Shown in pieces: positions 23,442 through 32,750 of a DNA stretch of 58,250 nt. How positions within the stretch are numbered: position 1 is the first letter of the stretch; each line of letters opens with the position of its first letter. The stretch covers positions 776,885 to 835,134 of the forward strand of contig NZ_SNZC01000002.1 of assembly GCF_004363695.1 (NCBI RefSeq), written 5' to 3'. The DNA comes from Flavobacterium cheniae (GTDB lineage: Bacteria > Bacteroidota > Bacteroidia > Flavobacteriales > Flavobacteriaceae). Below the pieces are notes generated by a model that saw only the letters and a program-made list of their open reading frames with translations, had not been told where the DNA came from and did not search any database. The position numbers were made by a program, and so were the translations under genes.

Positions 23442-23476
23442 ATTGTCTAATTGACACATTGTCTAATTATCTAATT
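23442..23476. repeat. ATTGTCTAATT direct repeats before accC
   Basis: ATTGTCTAATT occurs at the start and again 17 bases on (ACATTGTCTAATT), followed by a shortened copy (ATCTAATT), ending nine bases before the accC ATG. Confidence 0.6.
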
Positions 23477-23484
23477 AAAAAAAC

Positions 23485-24834
23485 ATGTTTAAAAAAATAT
23501 TAATTGCCAATAGAGGTGAAATTGCACTACGTGTAATTAGAACTTGTAGAGAAATGGGCATCAAAACGGTTGCTGTATATTCAACTGTTGATGCTGAAAG
23601 TTTACACGTAAAGTTTGCTGATGAAGCGGTTTGTATAGGACCTGCGCCAAGTAAAGATTCTTACTTAAAAATGTCAAACATTATAGCAGCAGCCGAAATT
23701 ACAAACGCAGACGCTATTCACCCAGGATACGGATTCTTATCTGAAAATTCTAAATTTTCTAAAATTTGTCAAGAGCACGGCATCAAGTTTATTGGAGCTT
23801 CTCCAGAAATGATTGACCGTATGGGAGACAAAGCATCAGCAAAATCAACTATGATTGAAGCGGGTGTGCCATGTGTGCCAGGTTCAGTTGGAATTTTAGA
23901 TTCATATGAAGAAGCTGAAAAATTAGCGGATGAATTTGGCTACCCGGTAATGCTTAAAGCAACTGCTGGTGGTGGTGGAAAAGGAATGCGTGCCGTTTGG
24001 AAAAAAGAAGATTTATTAAAAGCGTGGGAAGGTGCTCGTCAAGAGTCTGCTGCTGCTTTTGGTAATGATGGCATGTACTTAGAAAAATTAATCGAGGAAC
24101 CTCGCCATATCGAAATTCAAGTTGTAGGTGATTCTTACGGAAAAGCTTGTCACTTATCAGAAAGAGATTGTTCTGTACAACGTCGTCACCAAAAATTGAC
24201 AGAGGAAACTCCGTCACCTTTTATGACTGACGAATTACGTGAAGCAATGGGTAATGCAGCGGTTAAAGCAGCAGAATTCATTAAGTACGAAGGAGCTGGA
24301 ACGGTTGAATTCTTAGTTGACAAACACAGAAACTTCTACTTCATGGAAATGAATACACGTATCCAAGTAGAACATCCTATTACAGAACAAGTAATTGATT
24401 ACGATTTAATTCGTGAGCAAATTATGGTAGCAGCTGGAATTCCAATTTCAGGAAAAAACTACTATCCACAATTACACTCAATTGAATGTCGTATTAACGC
24501 TGAAGATCCTTATAACGATTTCCGCCCTTCGCCAGGTAAAATTACGGTTTTACACGCGCCAGGAGGACACGGAGTACGTTTAGATACTCACGTTTACGCT
24601 GGATATACAATTCCACCAAATTATGACTCTATGATTGCTAAGTTGATTACAACGGCTCAATCGAGAGAAGAGGCTATCAATAAAATGAAGCGTGCTTTAG
24701 ATGAGTTCGTAATTGAAGGAATCAAAACTACAATCCCATTCCACAGACAATTAATGGACGAACCAGATTATGTAGCTGGAAATTACACTACAAAATTCAT
24801 GGAATCTTTTGTAATGAAAGACCCTCAAGAATAA
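23485..24834 (+). CDS. accC: Biotin carboxylase subunit of acetyl-CoA carboxylase
   Basis: 449 residues. It carboxylates biotin on AccB using ATP and bicarbonate. The N-terminal domain begins [20 protein letters not shown]. The ATP-grasp domain has the glycine loop [12 protein letters not shown], the metal ligands in [23 protein letters not shown], and the ECRINAEDP segment. The length is normal. It is third in the fabH-accB-accC cluster; the gap before it is filled by short repeats rather than a terminator. A strong terminator follows. Confidence 0.97.
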   Translation: MFKKILIANRGEIALRVIRTCREMGIKTVAVYSTVDAESLHVKFADEAVCIGPAPSKDSYLKMSNIIAAAEITNADAIHPGYGFLSENSKFSKICQEHGIKFIGASPEMIDRMGDKASAKSTMIEAGVPCVPGSVGILDSYEEAEKLADEFGYPVMLKATAGGGGKGMRAVWKKEDLLKAWEGARQESAAAFGNDGMYLEKLIEEPRHIEIQVVGDSYGKACHLSERDCSVQRRHQKLTEETPSPFMTDELREAMGNAAVKAAEFIKYEGAGTVEFLVDKHRNFYFMEMNTRIQVEHPITEQVIDYDLIREQIMVAAGIPISGKNYYPQLHSIECRINAEDPYNDFRPSPGKITVLHAPGGHGVRLDTHVYAGYTIPPNYDSMIAKLITTAQSREEAINKMKRALDEFVIEGIKTTIPFHRQLMDEPDYVAGNYTTKFMESFVMKDPQE

Positions 24835-24841
24835 AAACTAA

Positions 24842-24873
24842 AAAAGCGATTTCAAATTGAAATCGCTTTTTTT
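24842..24873 (+). terminator. Terminator after accC
   Basis: Perfect 14-base stem AAAAGCGATTTCAA / TTGAAATCGCTTTT with a very short loop, ending in T. Confidence 0.9.
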
Positions 24874-24893
24874 ATGTTTGTTACTTTTAATTT

Positions 24894-25355
24894 CTAAAGA
24901 TTAGTTTTAAGTTTTTTTTCTTCAATAATTAATTTATTGAAAAACAAGAATAGCCAAAAGTGCAAAAAGTTAAATCCAAACATAAAATTGTCATCAATAT
25001 TAAATGAGTCTAAATCGAATATGATGTTATAAAATATTGCGGCAAATCTTGCTGATAAATCACCATCGTCAAATACAAAGAAAGAAATATCTGGTCCAAG
25101 CAAAAACTTATATGAAAACCCCAAAAATACAAACGTAAACGCCTGAATTAAGTTTGTTAGTGCAAGAAAATACAAAGAAGGTTTTACCACTCGATTAAGA
25201 TAAATAGATGAAATGGCTATAACATTTAATAAACTGAAAGTAAAGAAAAACAAGGTATTAAATTTAAAATCAAATTGAATAAATACACTTATGATATTTG
25301 GAATTAAACAGATTAGATTAACGATTATATAATAGATTATTATGTATTTTTTCAT
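24894..25355 (-). CDS. Hypothetical four-span membrane protein
   Basis: 153 residues that I do not recognise. There are four hydrophobic segments, at about 3-25, 34-53, 58-80 and 122-142. A polar, acidic loop (DDGDLSARF, then DSFNIDDN) precedes the last span, and the tail is basic (EEKKLKTNL). The base composition is very AT-rich, but the frame is uninterrupted with an ATG start. It lies on the minus strand next to a putative zincin gene with a 51-base gap, and may be co-transcribed behind it. Confidence 0.6.
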   Translation of the reverse strand: MKKYIIIYYIIVNLICLIPNIISVFIQFDFKFNTLFFFTFSLLNVIAISSIYLNRVVKPSLYFLALTNLIQAFTFVFLGFSYKFLLGPDISFFVFDDGDLSARFAAIFYNIIFDLDSFNIDDNFMFGFNFLHFWLFLFFNKLIIEEKKLKTNL

Positions 25356-25406
25356 TTTTGATTTTCATTTTTTTAGTTGAATCTTCTCAAATTTGAATTC
25401 AGATTT

Positions 25407-25922
25407 TTATCCTAAACTTTTAATTAATTCCTCAATTTCTAACTTCTGATTTTCATATTTCAATCGCAACGGATTGGCTTCTTTTTCAGAACGGTCGTAA
25501 TACACCATTGCTTTTTCCGCAAAAAACTTTTGATGAAAAATAGACGCTTTCGGAATCAAAGGAAACTCTTTGTGAAACAACATTTCGTAATAGGCTTGCC
25601 ATTCGCGCTCGTTTTTGTCTTGCATAGCAACTTCAGGCGCTTTTTGTTTTACGTGTATCATTTCATGTGCCAATAAATTCAACATCAAAACCAACGGAAA
25701 TTCAAATGTATTTTCAGGAATACGTATGATTTGTTTGCCTCCAATTTCACCTTCGGCAGTCATTAAAATAAAATCGGGTTTTGCAACTTCTCTAAATTCA
25801 AAACCAGCAAAATTGGGATGTTCTAATTCATATACTTTTAAAAGCCATAGCGCTGCCTCTTTCGTTAAGCCATGCTTATGAAAGGTTTTTATAGTGAGTT
25901 CTATGTCTTGGAATTGCATCAT
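25407..25922 (-). CDS. Putative minimal zinc metallopeptidase (HExxH protein)
   Basis: 171 residues with no signal peptide. It contains LLAHEMIHVKQ (His86, Glu87, His90) followed by KNEREWQAYYE, where Glu107 in the E-W-Q-A context could be a third zinc ligand, as in gluzincins. The C-terminal third is Lys/Glu-rich and probably helical. I cannot place it in a named family. A TTG at 25934 extends the frame, but two adjacent ATGs (25922, 25919) are better starts. The hairpin upstream of it belongs to the S9 peptidase transcript. Confidence 0.6.
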   Translation of the reverse strand: MMQFQDIELTIKTFHKHGLTKEAALWLLKVYELEHPNFAGFEFREVAKPDFILMTAEGEIGGKQIIRIPENTFEFPLVLMLNLLAHEMIHVKQKAPEVAMQDKNEREWQAYYEMLFHKEFPLIPKASIFHQKFFAEKAMVYYDRSEKEANPLRLKYENQKLEIEELIKSLG

Positions 25923-25942
25923 TTTCAAGGTCAAAAATCAAA

Positions 25943-25990
25943 TTCAAGAACAAGAACAATTTGAAAATTGAACTTGCTCTTGCCCTTGAA
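25943..25990 (-). terminator. Long hairpin after the S9 peptidase
   Basis: On the minus strand, TTCAAGGGCAAGAGCAA can pair with TTGTTCTTGTTCTTGAA over 17 positions with three G-U pairs, followed by a T-rich tail. On the plus strand the same positions would be A-C mismatches, so it is designed for minus-strand RNA. It starts four bases past the S9 stop. Confidence 0.65.
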
Positions 25991-25993
25991 CTT

Positions 25994-27898
25994 TTAAAGT
26001 GTTTCTTTCAACCAACCAAAAAATTCTTTTTGCCAAACCAATGCATTTTGTGGTTTTAACACCCAATGGTTTTCATCTGGGAACAATAAGAATTTACTTT
26101 TTATTCCTTTTAATTGCGCTGCTTGAAAAGCTTCTTGTCCTTGCCCAATTGGCACACGGTAATCTTTTCCACCCTGGATAATTAATATTGGCGTGTTCCA
26201 GTTGTTGATTAACTTAATTGGATTGAATTCGTTATACGTTTTTTGTGCTTTTGCATTGTCTTTTTCCCAATAAGCGCCACCAGAATCCCAATTCGTAAAG
26301 AAAACTTCTTCCGTAGTTCCATACATACTTTCCGTATTGAAAATTCCACAGTGTGAAATGAATGTTTTGAAACGATTTTTGTGAATTCCAGCTAATTGAA
26401 ATACTGAATATCCACCATAACTCGCACCAACAGCTCCTAAACGGTTTTTGTCTACATACGATTCTTTTGCTACATCGTCAATTGCAGCTATGTAATCATC
26501 CATTACTTGTCCACCCCAATCTCCTGAAATTTGTTCGTTCCAAGCGGTTCCGTGTCCTGGCATTCCTCTACGATTTGGAGCTACAATAATATAACCTTGC
26601 GAAGCCATTAATTGGAAATTCCAACGGAAAGAATACGATTGTGTTAACGCACTTTGTGGTCCTCCTTGGCAGTATAAAAGCGTTGGATATTTTTTAGTTT
26701 TATCGAAATTTGGTGGTAAAATTACCCAAACTAACATCTTTTTACCATCGGTAGTTGTTACCCAACGTTTTTCGGTTTTACAAGAACTGATTTTAGCATA
26801 AGCTTCATCATTAACTTTCGTAATTTTTTTCCAAGTTTTCTTAGCTAAATCATACGAATATACTTCTGGTGCGTGATTCATATCGTTTCTCGTTACTAAA
26901 ACAGAAGTTCCAGAAAAACCAACAATCGCATTTACATCAAAATCGCCATCGGTTAATTGTGTTACTCGAACCGCAATTTTTGTTAAACCTGGAAAATTGA
27001 CTTCGAAAAGTTGTTTTGTTCCTTTAATTGGCGCAATGAAGTATACTTTTTTTCCATCTTTACTCCAAGTAAAACTATCTACTGTTCCGTCCCAACCTGC
27101 TGTCAAATTAATATCTAAACCTTTATGACGCACGATAATATCGTTTTTATCCGCTTCAAAACCATCGCGTTTCATTTGTAACCAAGACAAATCTCCTTTT
27201 GGTGAAAAAATTGGATGAGTATCGTAACCTAAATTACTTTCAGTAAGGTTTTTTGTGATTTTTGATGCTAAATCGTATTCGTATAAATCGGTGTTGGTGC
27301 TTGTTGCGTAAGCAGTTCCGGCTTTCTTTTTGCAAACGTAGATGATTTTTGTTCCATCAGGCGACCAAATATAATCTTCATCACCGCCAAATGGTTTTTG
27401 AGGCGCATCAAAAGGTTCGTTTGGCATAATGTCAATTCCAACGGCATCTTTTTTGTTCTCCGAATAGAAAACATGATTGTGCGTTCCATCATTCCAAGTG
27501 TCCCAATGACGGTAATCTAATCCCGTATACACTTGAGCGGTAGTTTTTGATAATTCAGGATAAATGTCTTTTCCTAATAACTTCTCTACTTTTACTTCTT
27601 TCGAAAATAAAAGATTTTTTCCATCAGGAGAAACGTTTTTATCAGCTAATAATGATTTATAATCTTCCACCAAAGTAGCAGTTCCACCTTGAACCGGAAT
27701 AGTGTAATATTTAGAATTGATTTTATTTTCTTCCACAGAAGGCATTCCCACTTTGAAAACCAATAATTTTCCATCTTTTGAAATTCCTAAAGGAGTAACT
27801 CTACCTAATTGCCATAAGGTTTCGGGCGTCATTACGTTTTGTGCGGTTGCAGCAGTTATACTCATAATACAAGTAATTAGTAAAGCTAATTTTTTCAT
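25994..27898 (-). CDS. Exported S9 family peptidase (DPP/acylaminoacyl-type)
   Basis: 634 residues from the ATG at 27896-27898, which begins a good signal peptide (MKKLALLITCIMSITAATAQ). The ATG at 27919 is rejected because it lies just past the promoter box. An N-terminal beta-propeller with TolB-like repeats (WSPDGTKIIYV, WSKDGKKVYFI) is followed by an alpha/beta hydrolase domain with Ser493 in GASYGGY, Asp579 in GGKDYRVP and His611 in ENHWV. It is expected to cleave oligopeptides in the periplasm. It has its own promoter and hairpin terminator. Confidence 0.92.
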   Translation of the reverse strand: MKKLALLITCIMSITAATAQNVMTPETLWQLGRVTPLGISKDGKLLVFKVGMPSVEENKINSKYYTIPVQGGTATLVEDYKSLLADKNVSPDGKNLLFSKEVKVEKLLGKDIYPELSKTTAQVYTGLDYRHWDTWNDGTHNHVFYSENKKDAVGIDIMPNEPFDAPQKPFGGDEDYIWSPDGTKIIYVCKKKAGTAYATSTNTDLYEYDLASKITKNLTESNLGYDTHPIFSPKGDLSWLQMKRDGFEADKNDIIVRHKGLDINLTAGWDGTVDSFTWSKDGKKVYFIAPIKGTKQLFEVNFPGLTKIAVRVTQLTDGDFDVNAIVGFSGTSVLVTRNDMNHAPEVYSYDLAKKTWKKITKVNDEAYAKISSCKTEKRWVTTTDGKKMLVWVILPPNFDKTKKYPTLLYCQGGPQSALTQSYSFRWNFQLMASQGYIIVAPNRRGMPGHGTAWNEQISGDWGGQVMDDYIAAIDDVAKESYVDKNRLGAVGASYGGYSVFQLAGIHKNRFKTFISHCGIFNTESMYGTTEEVFFTNWDSGGAYWEKDNAKAQKTYNEFNPIKLINNWNTPILIIQGGKDYRVPIGQGQEAFQAAQLKGIKSKFLLFPDENHWVLKPQNALVWQKEFFGWLKETL

Positions 27899-27926
27899 GG
27901 GTGTAAATATTAATGGCATAAAAATA

Positions 27927-27934
27927 CAAAAATA
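27927..27934 (-). promoter_or_regulatory. -7 promoter box for the S9 peptidase
   Basis: The minus strand reads TATTTTTG, an exact TAnnTTTG match, 28 bases before the ATG at 27898. Confidence 0.5.
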
Positions 27935-27942
27935 TAGCCATA

Positions 27943-27972
27943 AAAAAACCGCTCAGTAATTGAGCGGTTTTT
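27943..27972 (-). terminator. Terminator after the FnIII/GEVED metalloprotease
   Basis: Stem AAACCGCTCA / TGAGCGGTTT with a short loop. On the minus strand it ends in seven T, 19 bases beyond the protease stop. Confidence 0.85.
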
Positions 27973-27991
27973 AGTTTTCCTTTTATTGAAA

Positions 27992-30900
27992 TTATTGTTT
28001 GATAAAACGTTTCATGTTAGTTCCGTTTGCAGTAGTAACTTCAATCATGTAAGTTCCTGTTGCTAAGTGGCCAACACTAATCGTGTTATTTTCTACTTTT
28101 CCATTACCTAAATCTTGACCCACAGCGCTGAAAATTCTGTAAGAAGCTTCGTCTTCAAAGTCAGAAATGTTTAATACATCTCCTTTAACAGGATTTGGAT
28201 ATAAACTAAAAGTTAATGGAGTAGTTTCAATTTCTCTTGCAGTTGAAGTTACGTTAATCGTATAATCTTCTACTTGTCCGTAAGAGAAAGCTTCACAAGA
28301 TGTTGGTACACCATTGTATTTCATTGAAACTCTCATTCTTTTAGCTCCAACAGTTGTAGTTGCGGGAATTGCGAAACTTCCGCTAACTGGAGTTACTGTT
28401 GTTGCAGTTCTAGTGAATACAGTTTCACCAGCATCAATAAAATCACCATCGTTGTTATAATCGATAAATACAGCATAACCTTCGCTATACACAGTGCTAG
28501 TCCAAGATGGAGTAATAGTAATAGTGTTAGTTGTGCCTCTTACAATATTTGTTGAAATAGATGTAAAGTTTTCGTAACCAGCAGTTCCAGTAGAAGCATT
28601 GTTAATTGTTCCAAATTGAACTCTTCCGATTCTTTCGTCAGCCGTACTGTTTCCTTGTGAAGTACAATAAGTAACAGTAGTAGCTGCTAAAGTTGTTACG
28701 TTAACTGTATTACTTACAGCCGATAAATTTCCAGCTGCATCTTTAGCTCTAACTGTGAATGAATAAGCTGTTGAAGCTGTTAATCCAGTTGCAGTGTATG
28801 TTGTTCCAGTTACAGTTGTAACTAAAGTTGTTCCTCTGTAAACATTGTATCCTGTTACACCTACGTTGTCAGTTGAAGCTGTCCAAGACAAGTTGGTACT
28901 TGTTTGTGTAGTTCCAGAAGCAGATAATGTTGGAGTTGACGGTACAGTTGTATCTGTAGTTGTTGCAGCTAGAGTAGTTACATTAACTGTGTTACTTGTA
29001 ACTGATAAATTCCCAGCAGCATCTCTTGCTCTTACTGTAAATGAATACGCTGTTGAAGCTGTTAAACCTGTTGCAGTGTATGTAGTTCCAGTCACTGTTG
29101 TAAGTAAAGTTGTTCCTCTGTAAACGTTGTAACCTGTTACACCAACGTTGTCAGTTGAAGCTGTCCAAGACAAGTTGGTACTTGTTTGAGTAGTTCCAGA
29201 AGCAGATAAAGTTGGAGTTGAAGGAACAGTTGTGTCAGTAGTAGTTCCAGCTGTAATTGTAAAGTTCGTATTAGAAACATCAAAGAAAATATGGTTAGTT
29301 CCTTTAATCATGATTCTGTTTTGAGTTCCTGCTGTATTTGGAATCGTTACCGCTTGTGTTCCATCATTTGGAGTAGCTGCTAATAATGTTGACCAAGTTG
29401 TACCTCCGTTAGTAGAGATTAAAATATCAACATTCGCACAGTTCACACCATTTGCAGTTGTTCCTGCTACGTTCCAAGTAATGGTTTGAGATGAACCTCC
29501 AACATAAGAAACAGCTGTGTTTGGAGCTGTAATTACAAAAGGTCCAGCAGTTCCATTTACAGTTACAATCATATCGTCACTGTTGTTTGTTGAACCACCC
29601 GCTCTGTTATCTCTAACGGTAAATCTGAAATTCATAGTTCTTGCAACTGAAGGTAAAGCTTCAACCACAATTTCTGAACCAGATGTAGTAGTAGCACCTG
29701 TTAAAACCGATTGTAATCTTGGGAAATATCTTGTAGCTGATGTTGAAGGGCTATACGATCTGAAAGTTGGTCCAGATGTTTTTGTAGCACTTGCAGCAGA
29801 ACTTGCTCCTGTTTGAGCAGAAGAAGCATTGTCGAATTGCTCCCAAATGTAAGTTAGTGCATCACCATTAGCATCGGTTCCAGAACCTGTTAGCATGAAT
29901 GGAGTACTTTTTGGAATGGTAAAATCTAATCCAGCATTTGCAGTTGGAATTGCATTTCCTGTAGCAGTAAGTGTTGGACAAGTTTTGGTTTTGATATTAT
30001 TAGTTACTTGTTGGATACTAATAGCATGGAAATAAGGGTCAGAATTTAACTGAACGTCTTGACTTGTAATTCCAGCATATCCCATGATTGTTGAGCCTGA
30101 GCCTGGCTCCATGTTAGCACCTGTTCCTTCATTACTCATTGAAAAAGTATGGTTAGCTCCAAATTGGTGTCCTAGTTCATGCGCTACATAATCGATGTCA
30201 AACGCGTCTCCTGAAGGAACTCCGTTTGCTGGAGAAGTATAACCACTTCCTTTTCCTAACGGAACTGTTGAAGTTGGGTTTACACAAACACATCCAATAC
30301 AACCCGCATTTCCACCACCACCTGAAGCACCAAATAAGTGTCCAACATCGTAGTTAGCATTTCCAATAGTATTAGTTAAAGTAGTTTGTAATTGTTGGTT
30401 CCAATTCGACATTGAACTTGAAACTGAATATGGATCTGTTGAAGCACTAGTATAAATAACTAAATCAGTATTAGAAATCAATACCATTCTTACATTGAAG
30501 TCTTTCTCAAAAACACCATTAACACGCGTCATTGTATTGTTGATAGCTGCTAATGCTTGCGCTTTTGTTCCACCAAAATAAGCAGTATATTCACCTGTTA
30601 CCGACATGGCTAAACGGAATGTTCTTAAATTACCGTCATCTGCATTTGGTCTTAAATTGGCACCTTCTAAAGATGGAGTTACGCGATCTAAGACAGCACA
30701 TTCAAATTTTGTAAAAGCTGTTTTTTTATCTGATTTTGTATAAACAGTATACGTTTGCAAATCTTGAGAGTATGGTTCTACAAATACAGCAGGTTTTCCC
30801 GGATTTAGTACCATTGATTTGAATCCTAGCGGCGAAGTACTGATGTATGCACTTGCTGTTGGATTGTCAATTCCAATTCCGATATATGATTTAATTTCTG

Positions 30901-31213
30901 GATATCTTGCTGCTAATTCAGGGTCCATGTTAGAATTTTCAAAGATTCTAAATTGTTCCATTGTGCCGTCTGCATTAGGTAAAGACAAAACAATAGTTGA
31001 TTTTTGACTTGAAAAACGATCTGGCGCATTTCTTAAAAAATTAGTTGCCCCTGAGACATCTAAATCTAAAAGTTGGTGGGTAGGAAGTTCCAGTTTGTTT
31101 TCTAAAGCAATTTTGCTTTTGCTTTCAGCTGACTTCCAAAAGATTCCTTTGTCTTGAGCCTGTAGGAAACTCGAAGTTGCTAGTAAAGCAAGTAGGAGAA
31201 ATTTTTGTTTCAT
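27992..31213 (-). CDS. Secreted reprolysin-like (M12B) metalloprotease with two FnIII, GEVED and T9SS domains
   Basis: 1073 residues from the ATG at 31211-31213, which begins signal peptide MKQKFLLLALLATSSFLQAQ. The upstream extension to 31315 runs through the promoter box. The catalytic domain has HELGHQFGANH from His345, Met-turn STIMGYAG, and the cysteine cluster GCIGCVCV just before it. After Ig-like modules come two nearly identical fibronectin type III domains (about 663-850), a GEVED domain (about 855-990, with FIDYNNDGDF and GQVEDYTI), and a type A T9SS tail. The tail (FSLYPNPVKGD) differs from those of the 4-13 kb paralogues. It is expected to be an extracellular protease. Confidence 0.9.
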   Translation of the reverse strand: MKQKFLLLALLATSSFLQAQDKGIFWKSAESKSKIALENKLELPTHQLLDLDVSGATNFLRNAPDRFSSQKSTIVLSLPNADGTMEQFRIFENSNMDPELAARYPEIKSYIGIGIDNPTASAYISTSPLGFKSMVLNPGKPAVFVEPYSQDLQTYTVYTKSDKKTAFTKFECAVLDRVTPSLEGANLRPNADDGNLRTFRLAMSVTGEYTAYFGGTKAQALAAINNTMTRVNGVFEKDFNVRMVLISNTDLVIYTSASTDPYSVSSSMSNWNQQLQTTLTNTIGNANYDVGHLFGASGGGGNAGCIGCVCVNPTSTVPLGKGSGYTSPANGVPSGDAFDIDYVAHELGHQFGANHTFSMSNEGTGANMEPGSGSTIMGYAGITSQDVQLNSDPYFHAISIQQVTNNIKTKTCPTLTATGNAIPTANAGLDFTIPKSTPFMLTGSGTDANGDALTYIWEQFDNASSAQTGASSAASATKTSGPTFRSYSPSTSATRYFPRLQSVLTGATTTSGSEIVVEALPSVARTMNFRFTVRDNRAGGSTNNSDDMIVTVNGTAGPFVITAPNTAVSYVGGSSQTITWNVAGTTANGVNCANVDILISTNGGTTWSTLLAATPNDGTQAVTIPNTAGTQNRIMIKGTNHIFFDVSNTNFTITAGTTTDTTVPSTPTLSASGTTQTSTNLSWTASTDNVGVTGYNVYRGTTLLTTVTGTTYTATGLTASTAYSFTVRARDAAGNLSVTSNTVNVTTLAATTTDTTVPSTPTLSASGTTQTSTNLSWTASTDNVGVTGYNVYRGTTLVTTVTGTTYTATGLTASTAYSFTVRAKDAAGNLSAVSNTVNVTTLAATTVTYCTSQGNSTADERIGRVQFGTINNASTGTAGYENFTSISTNIVRGTTNTITITPSWTSTVYSEGYAVFIDYNNDGDFIDAGETVFTRTATTVTPVSGSFAIPATTTVGAKRMRVSMKYNGVPTSCEAFSYGQVEDYTINVTSTAREIETTPLTFSLYPNPVKGDVLNISDFEDEASYRIFSAVGQDLGNGKVENNTISVGHLATGTYMIEVTTANGTNMKRFIKQ
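28663..29226 (-). repeat. Tandem 282-bp duplication encoding two FnIII domains
   Basis: Two in-frame copies, offset by exactly 282 bases (94 codons), each encode TDTTVPSTPTLSASG through NTVNVTTLAATT. They differ at a handful of codons, for example RARDAAGNLSVTS versus RAKDAAGNLSAVS. A recent internal duplication. Confidence 0.88.
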
Positions 31214-31242
31214 AAAAATATAGTTTGGGTTTTTAGTTGGAA

Positions 31243-31250
31243 CAAATATA
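31243..31250 (-). promoter_or_regulatory. -7 promoter box for the FnIII/GEVED metalloprotease
   Basis: The minus strand reads TATATTTG, an exact TAnnTTTG match, 30 bases before the ATG at 31213. ATTG lies 19 bases upstream as a possible -33 element. The rest of the 31214-31485 divergent space is AT-rich; TATGTTTG at 31361-31368 on the plus strand could serve the symporter. Confidence 0.6.
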
Positions 31251-31485
31251 TTTAAGTTTTTCAATATTGCAATATCAATTATTAAAAAAATACTGTAAAA
31301 AATTATGATATTCACACTTATAAATTAAAATAATTGAACATGTGTTAAAGTTTATATTTATATGTTTGAAATATTGCATATTAGTGTTTTTAATTTTTAA
31401 TACAAGAAATGGAAGAATATGTAATTATCTTTTTAAGGTTCAAAAAAATATACCTATTTTCACAATCTTAAAAGCAAACTTGATA

Positions 31486-32748
31486 ATGAAAAAATTAGCA
31501 CTACACTGGCAAATATTACTTGGAATGGTTTTCGGAGTTTTATTCGCTTTTATATTGATTCAATTTACTTGGGGAAAAGACGTTATTGTTGATTGGGTAA
31601 AACCATTCGGAACCATTTTTATTAATTTATTAAAGTTAATTGCTGTTCCTTTAATTTTGGCTTCATTAATCAAAGGAATTTCTGACTTAAAAGATATTTC
31701 GAAGTTGTCTAAAATGGGAGGAAGAACCATTGGTTTATATGTTTTAACAACGGTTTTAGCAGTTTCAATCGGATTGGTAATCGTAAATATTATTAAACCA
31801 GGGAGTTATATTTCCGAACAAACAAGAACAGAATTAGTTGCAAGTTATACTGCTGATGCCAATTCAAAAATTGAAGCAGCAAACAAGCAAAGCGAAGTTG
31901 GACCATTACAATCATTAATTGACATTGTTCCTGATAATATTATTAAAGCTTCTTCGGATAATGGAAATATGTTGCAAGTGATTTTCTTTGCTGTCATATT
32001 CGGAATTGCAATGATTTTACTTCCTGAAGATAAATCAAAACCCGTTAAGGACTTTTTTGATAGTTTTAATGAAATTATCTTAAAAATGATTGATTTAATC
32101 ATGTTGTTTTCTCCGTTTGGAGTTTTCGCTTTATTAGCAGCCATTGTTGCCGAATCACCGAGTTTGGATTTGTTCAAAGCACTTGGAATGTATGGTTTAA
32201 CAGTTATTATAGGTCTAATTTTAGTAATGTGTATTTACTTAGTTCTAGTTAAAGTGTTTGCTAAAAAAAGCCCAAGGTTCTTTATTGATGGAATTTCACC
32301 AGCACAATTATTAGCTTTTTCAACTAGTTCAAGCGCGGCTACTTTACCGGTTACAATGGAAAGAACGGTTGATAATTTAGGTGTTGATGATGAAGTAGCA
32401 AGTTTTGTTTTACCTATTGGTGCTACCATTAATATGGATGGAACCAGTTTGTATCAAGCGGTTGCTGCTGTTTTTATTGCGCAATCTTTTGGTATGGATT
32501 TATCTTTAGCTACTCAATTAGGAATTATTGTTACAGCAACTTTAGCTTCTATCGGAAGTGCTGCTGTTCCTGGTGCAGGAATGGTAATGTTGGTTATCGT
32601 ATTGGCACAAGCTGGAATTCCTGAAGCGGGATTAGCCTTAATTTTTGCCATCGACCGACCTTTGGATATGTGTAGAACTACTGTAAACGTTACAGGTGAT
32701 GCAGCGGTTTCTATGATTGTAGCAAAATCTGTAAATAAACTAGCATAG
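31486..32748 (+). CDS. Dicarboxylate/amino-acid:cation symporter (DAACS family)
   Basis: 420 residues from the ATG at 31486 (MKKLALHWQILLGMVFG, a family-typical start); the longer frame from 31342 has no supporting start. The DAACS signatures are all present: the serine-rich loop STSSSAATLPVTMERT, PIGATINMDGTSLYQ, SIGSAAVPGAGMVML, and IDRPLDMCRTTVNVTGDA. Homologues import glutamate, aspartate or C4-dicarboxylates with Na+ or H+; the actual substrate is not set by what I can see. A DedA gene follows two bases after the stop, so the two are co-transcribed. Confidence 0.93.
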   Translation: MKKLALHWQILLGMVFGVLFAFILIQFTWGKDVIVDWVKPFGTIFINLLKLIAVPLILASLIKGISDLKDISKLSKMGGRTIGLYVLTTVLAVSIGLVIVNIIKPGSYISEQTRTELVASYTADANSKIEAANKQSEVGPLQSLIDIVPDNIIKASSDNGNMLQVIFFAVIFGIAMILLPEDKSKPVKDFFDSFNEIILKMIDLIMLFSPFGVFALLAAIVAESPSLDLFKALGMYGLTVIIGLILVMCIYLVLVKVFAKKSPRFFIDGISPAQLLAFSTSSSAATLPVTMERTVDNLGVDDEVASFVLPIGATINMDGTSLYQAVAAVFIAQSFGMDLSLATQLGIIVTATLASIGSAAVPGAGMVMLVIVLAQAGIPEAGLALIFAIDRPLDMCRTTVNVTGDAAVSMIVAKSVNKLA

Positions 32749-32750
32749 CT

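Noticed and set aside
23396..23476. Short repeats as a CRISPR array
   Set aside because: Units are 7-11 bases with no unique spacers, and no cas genes are present.
29517..29816. Plus-strand frames (for example 99 codons) inside the FnIII/GEVED protease gene
   Set aside because: Low-complexity Val/Ala mirror of a Thr/Ser-rich sense protein, not a gene.
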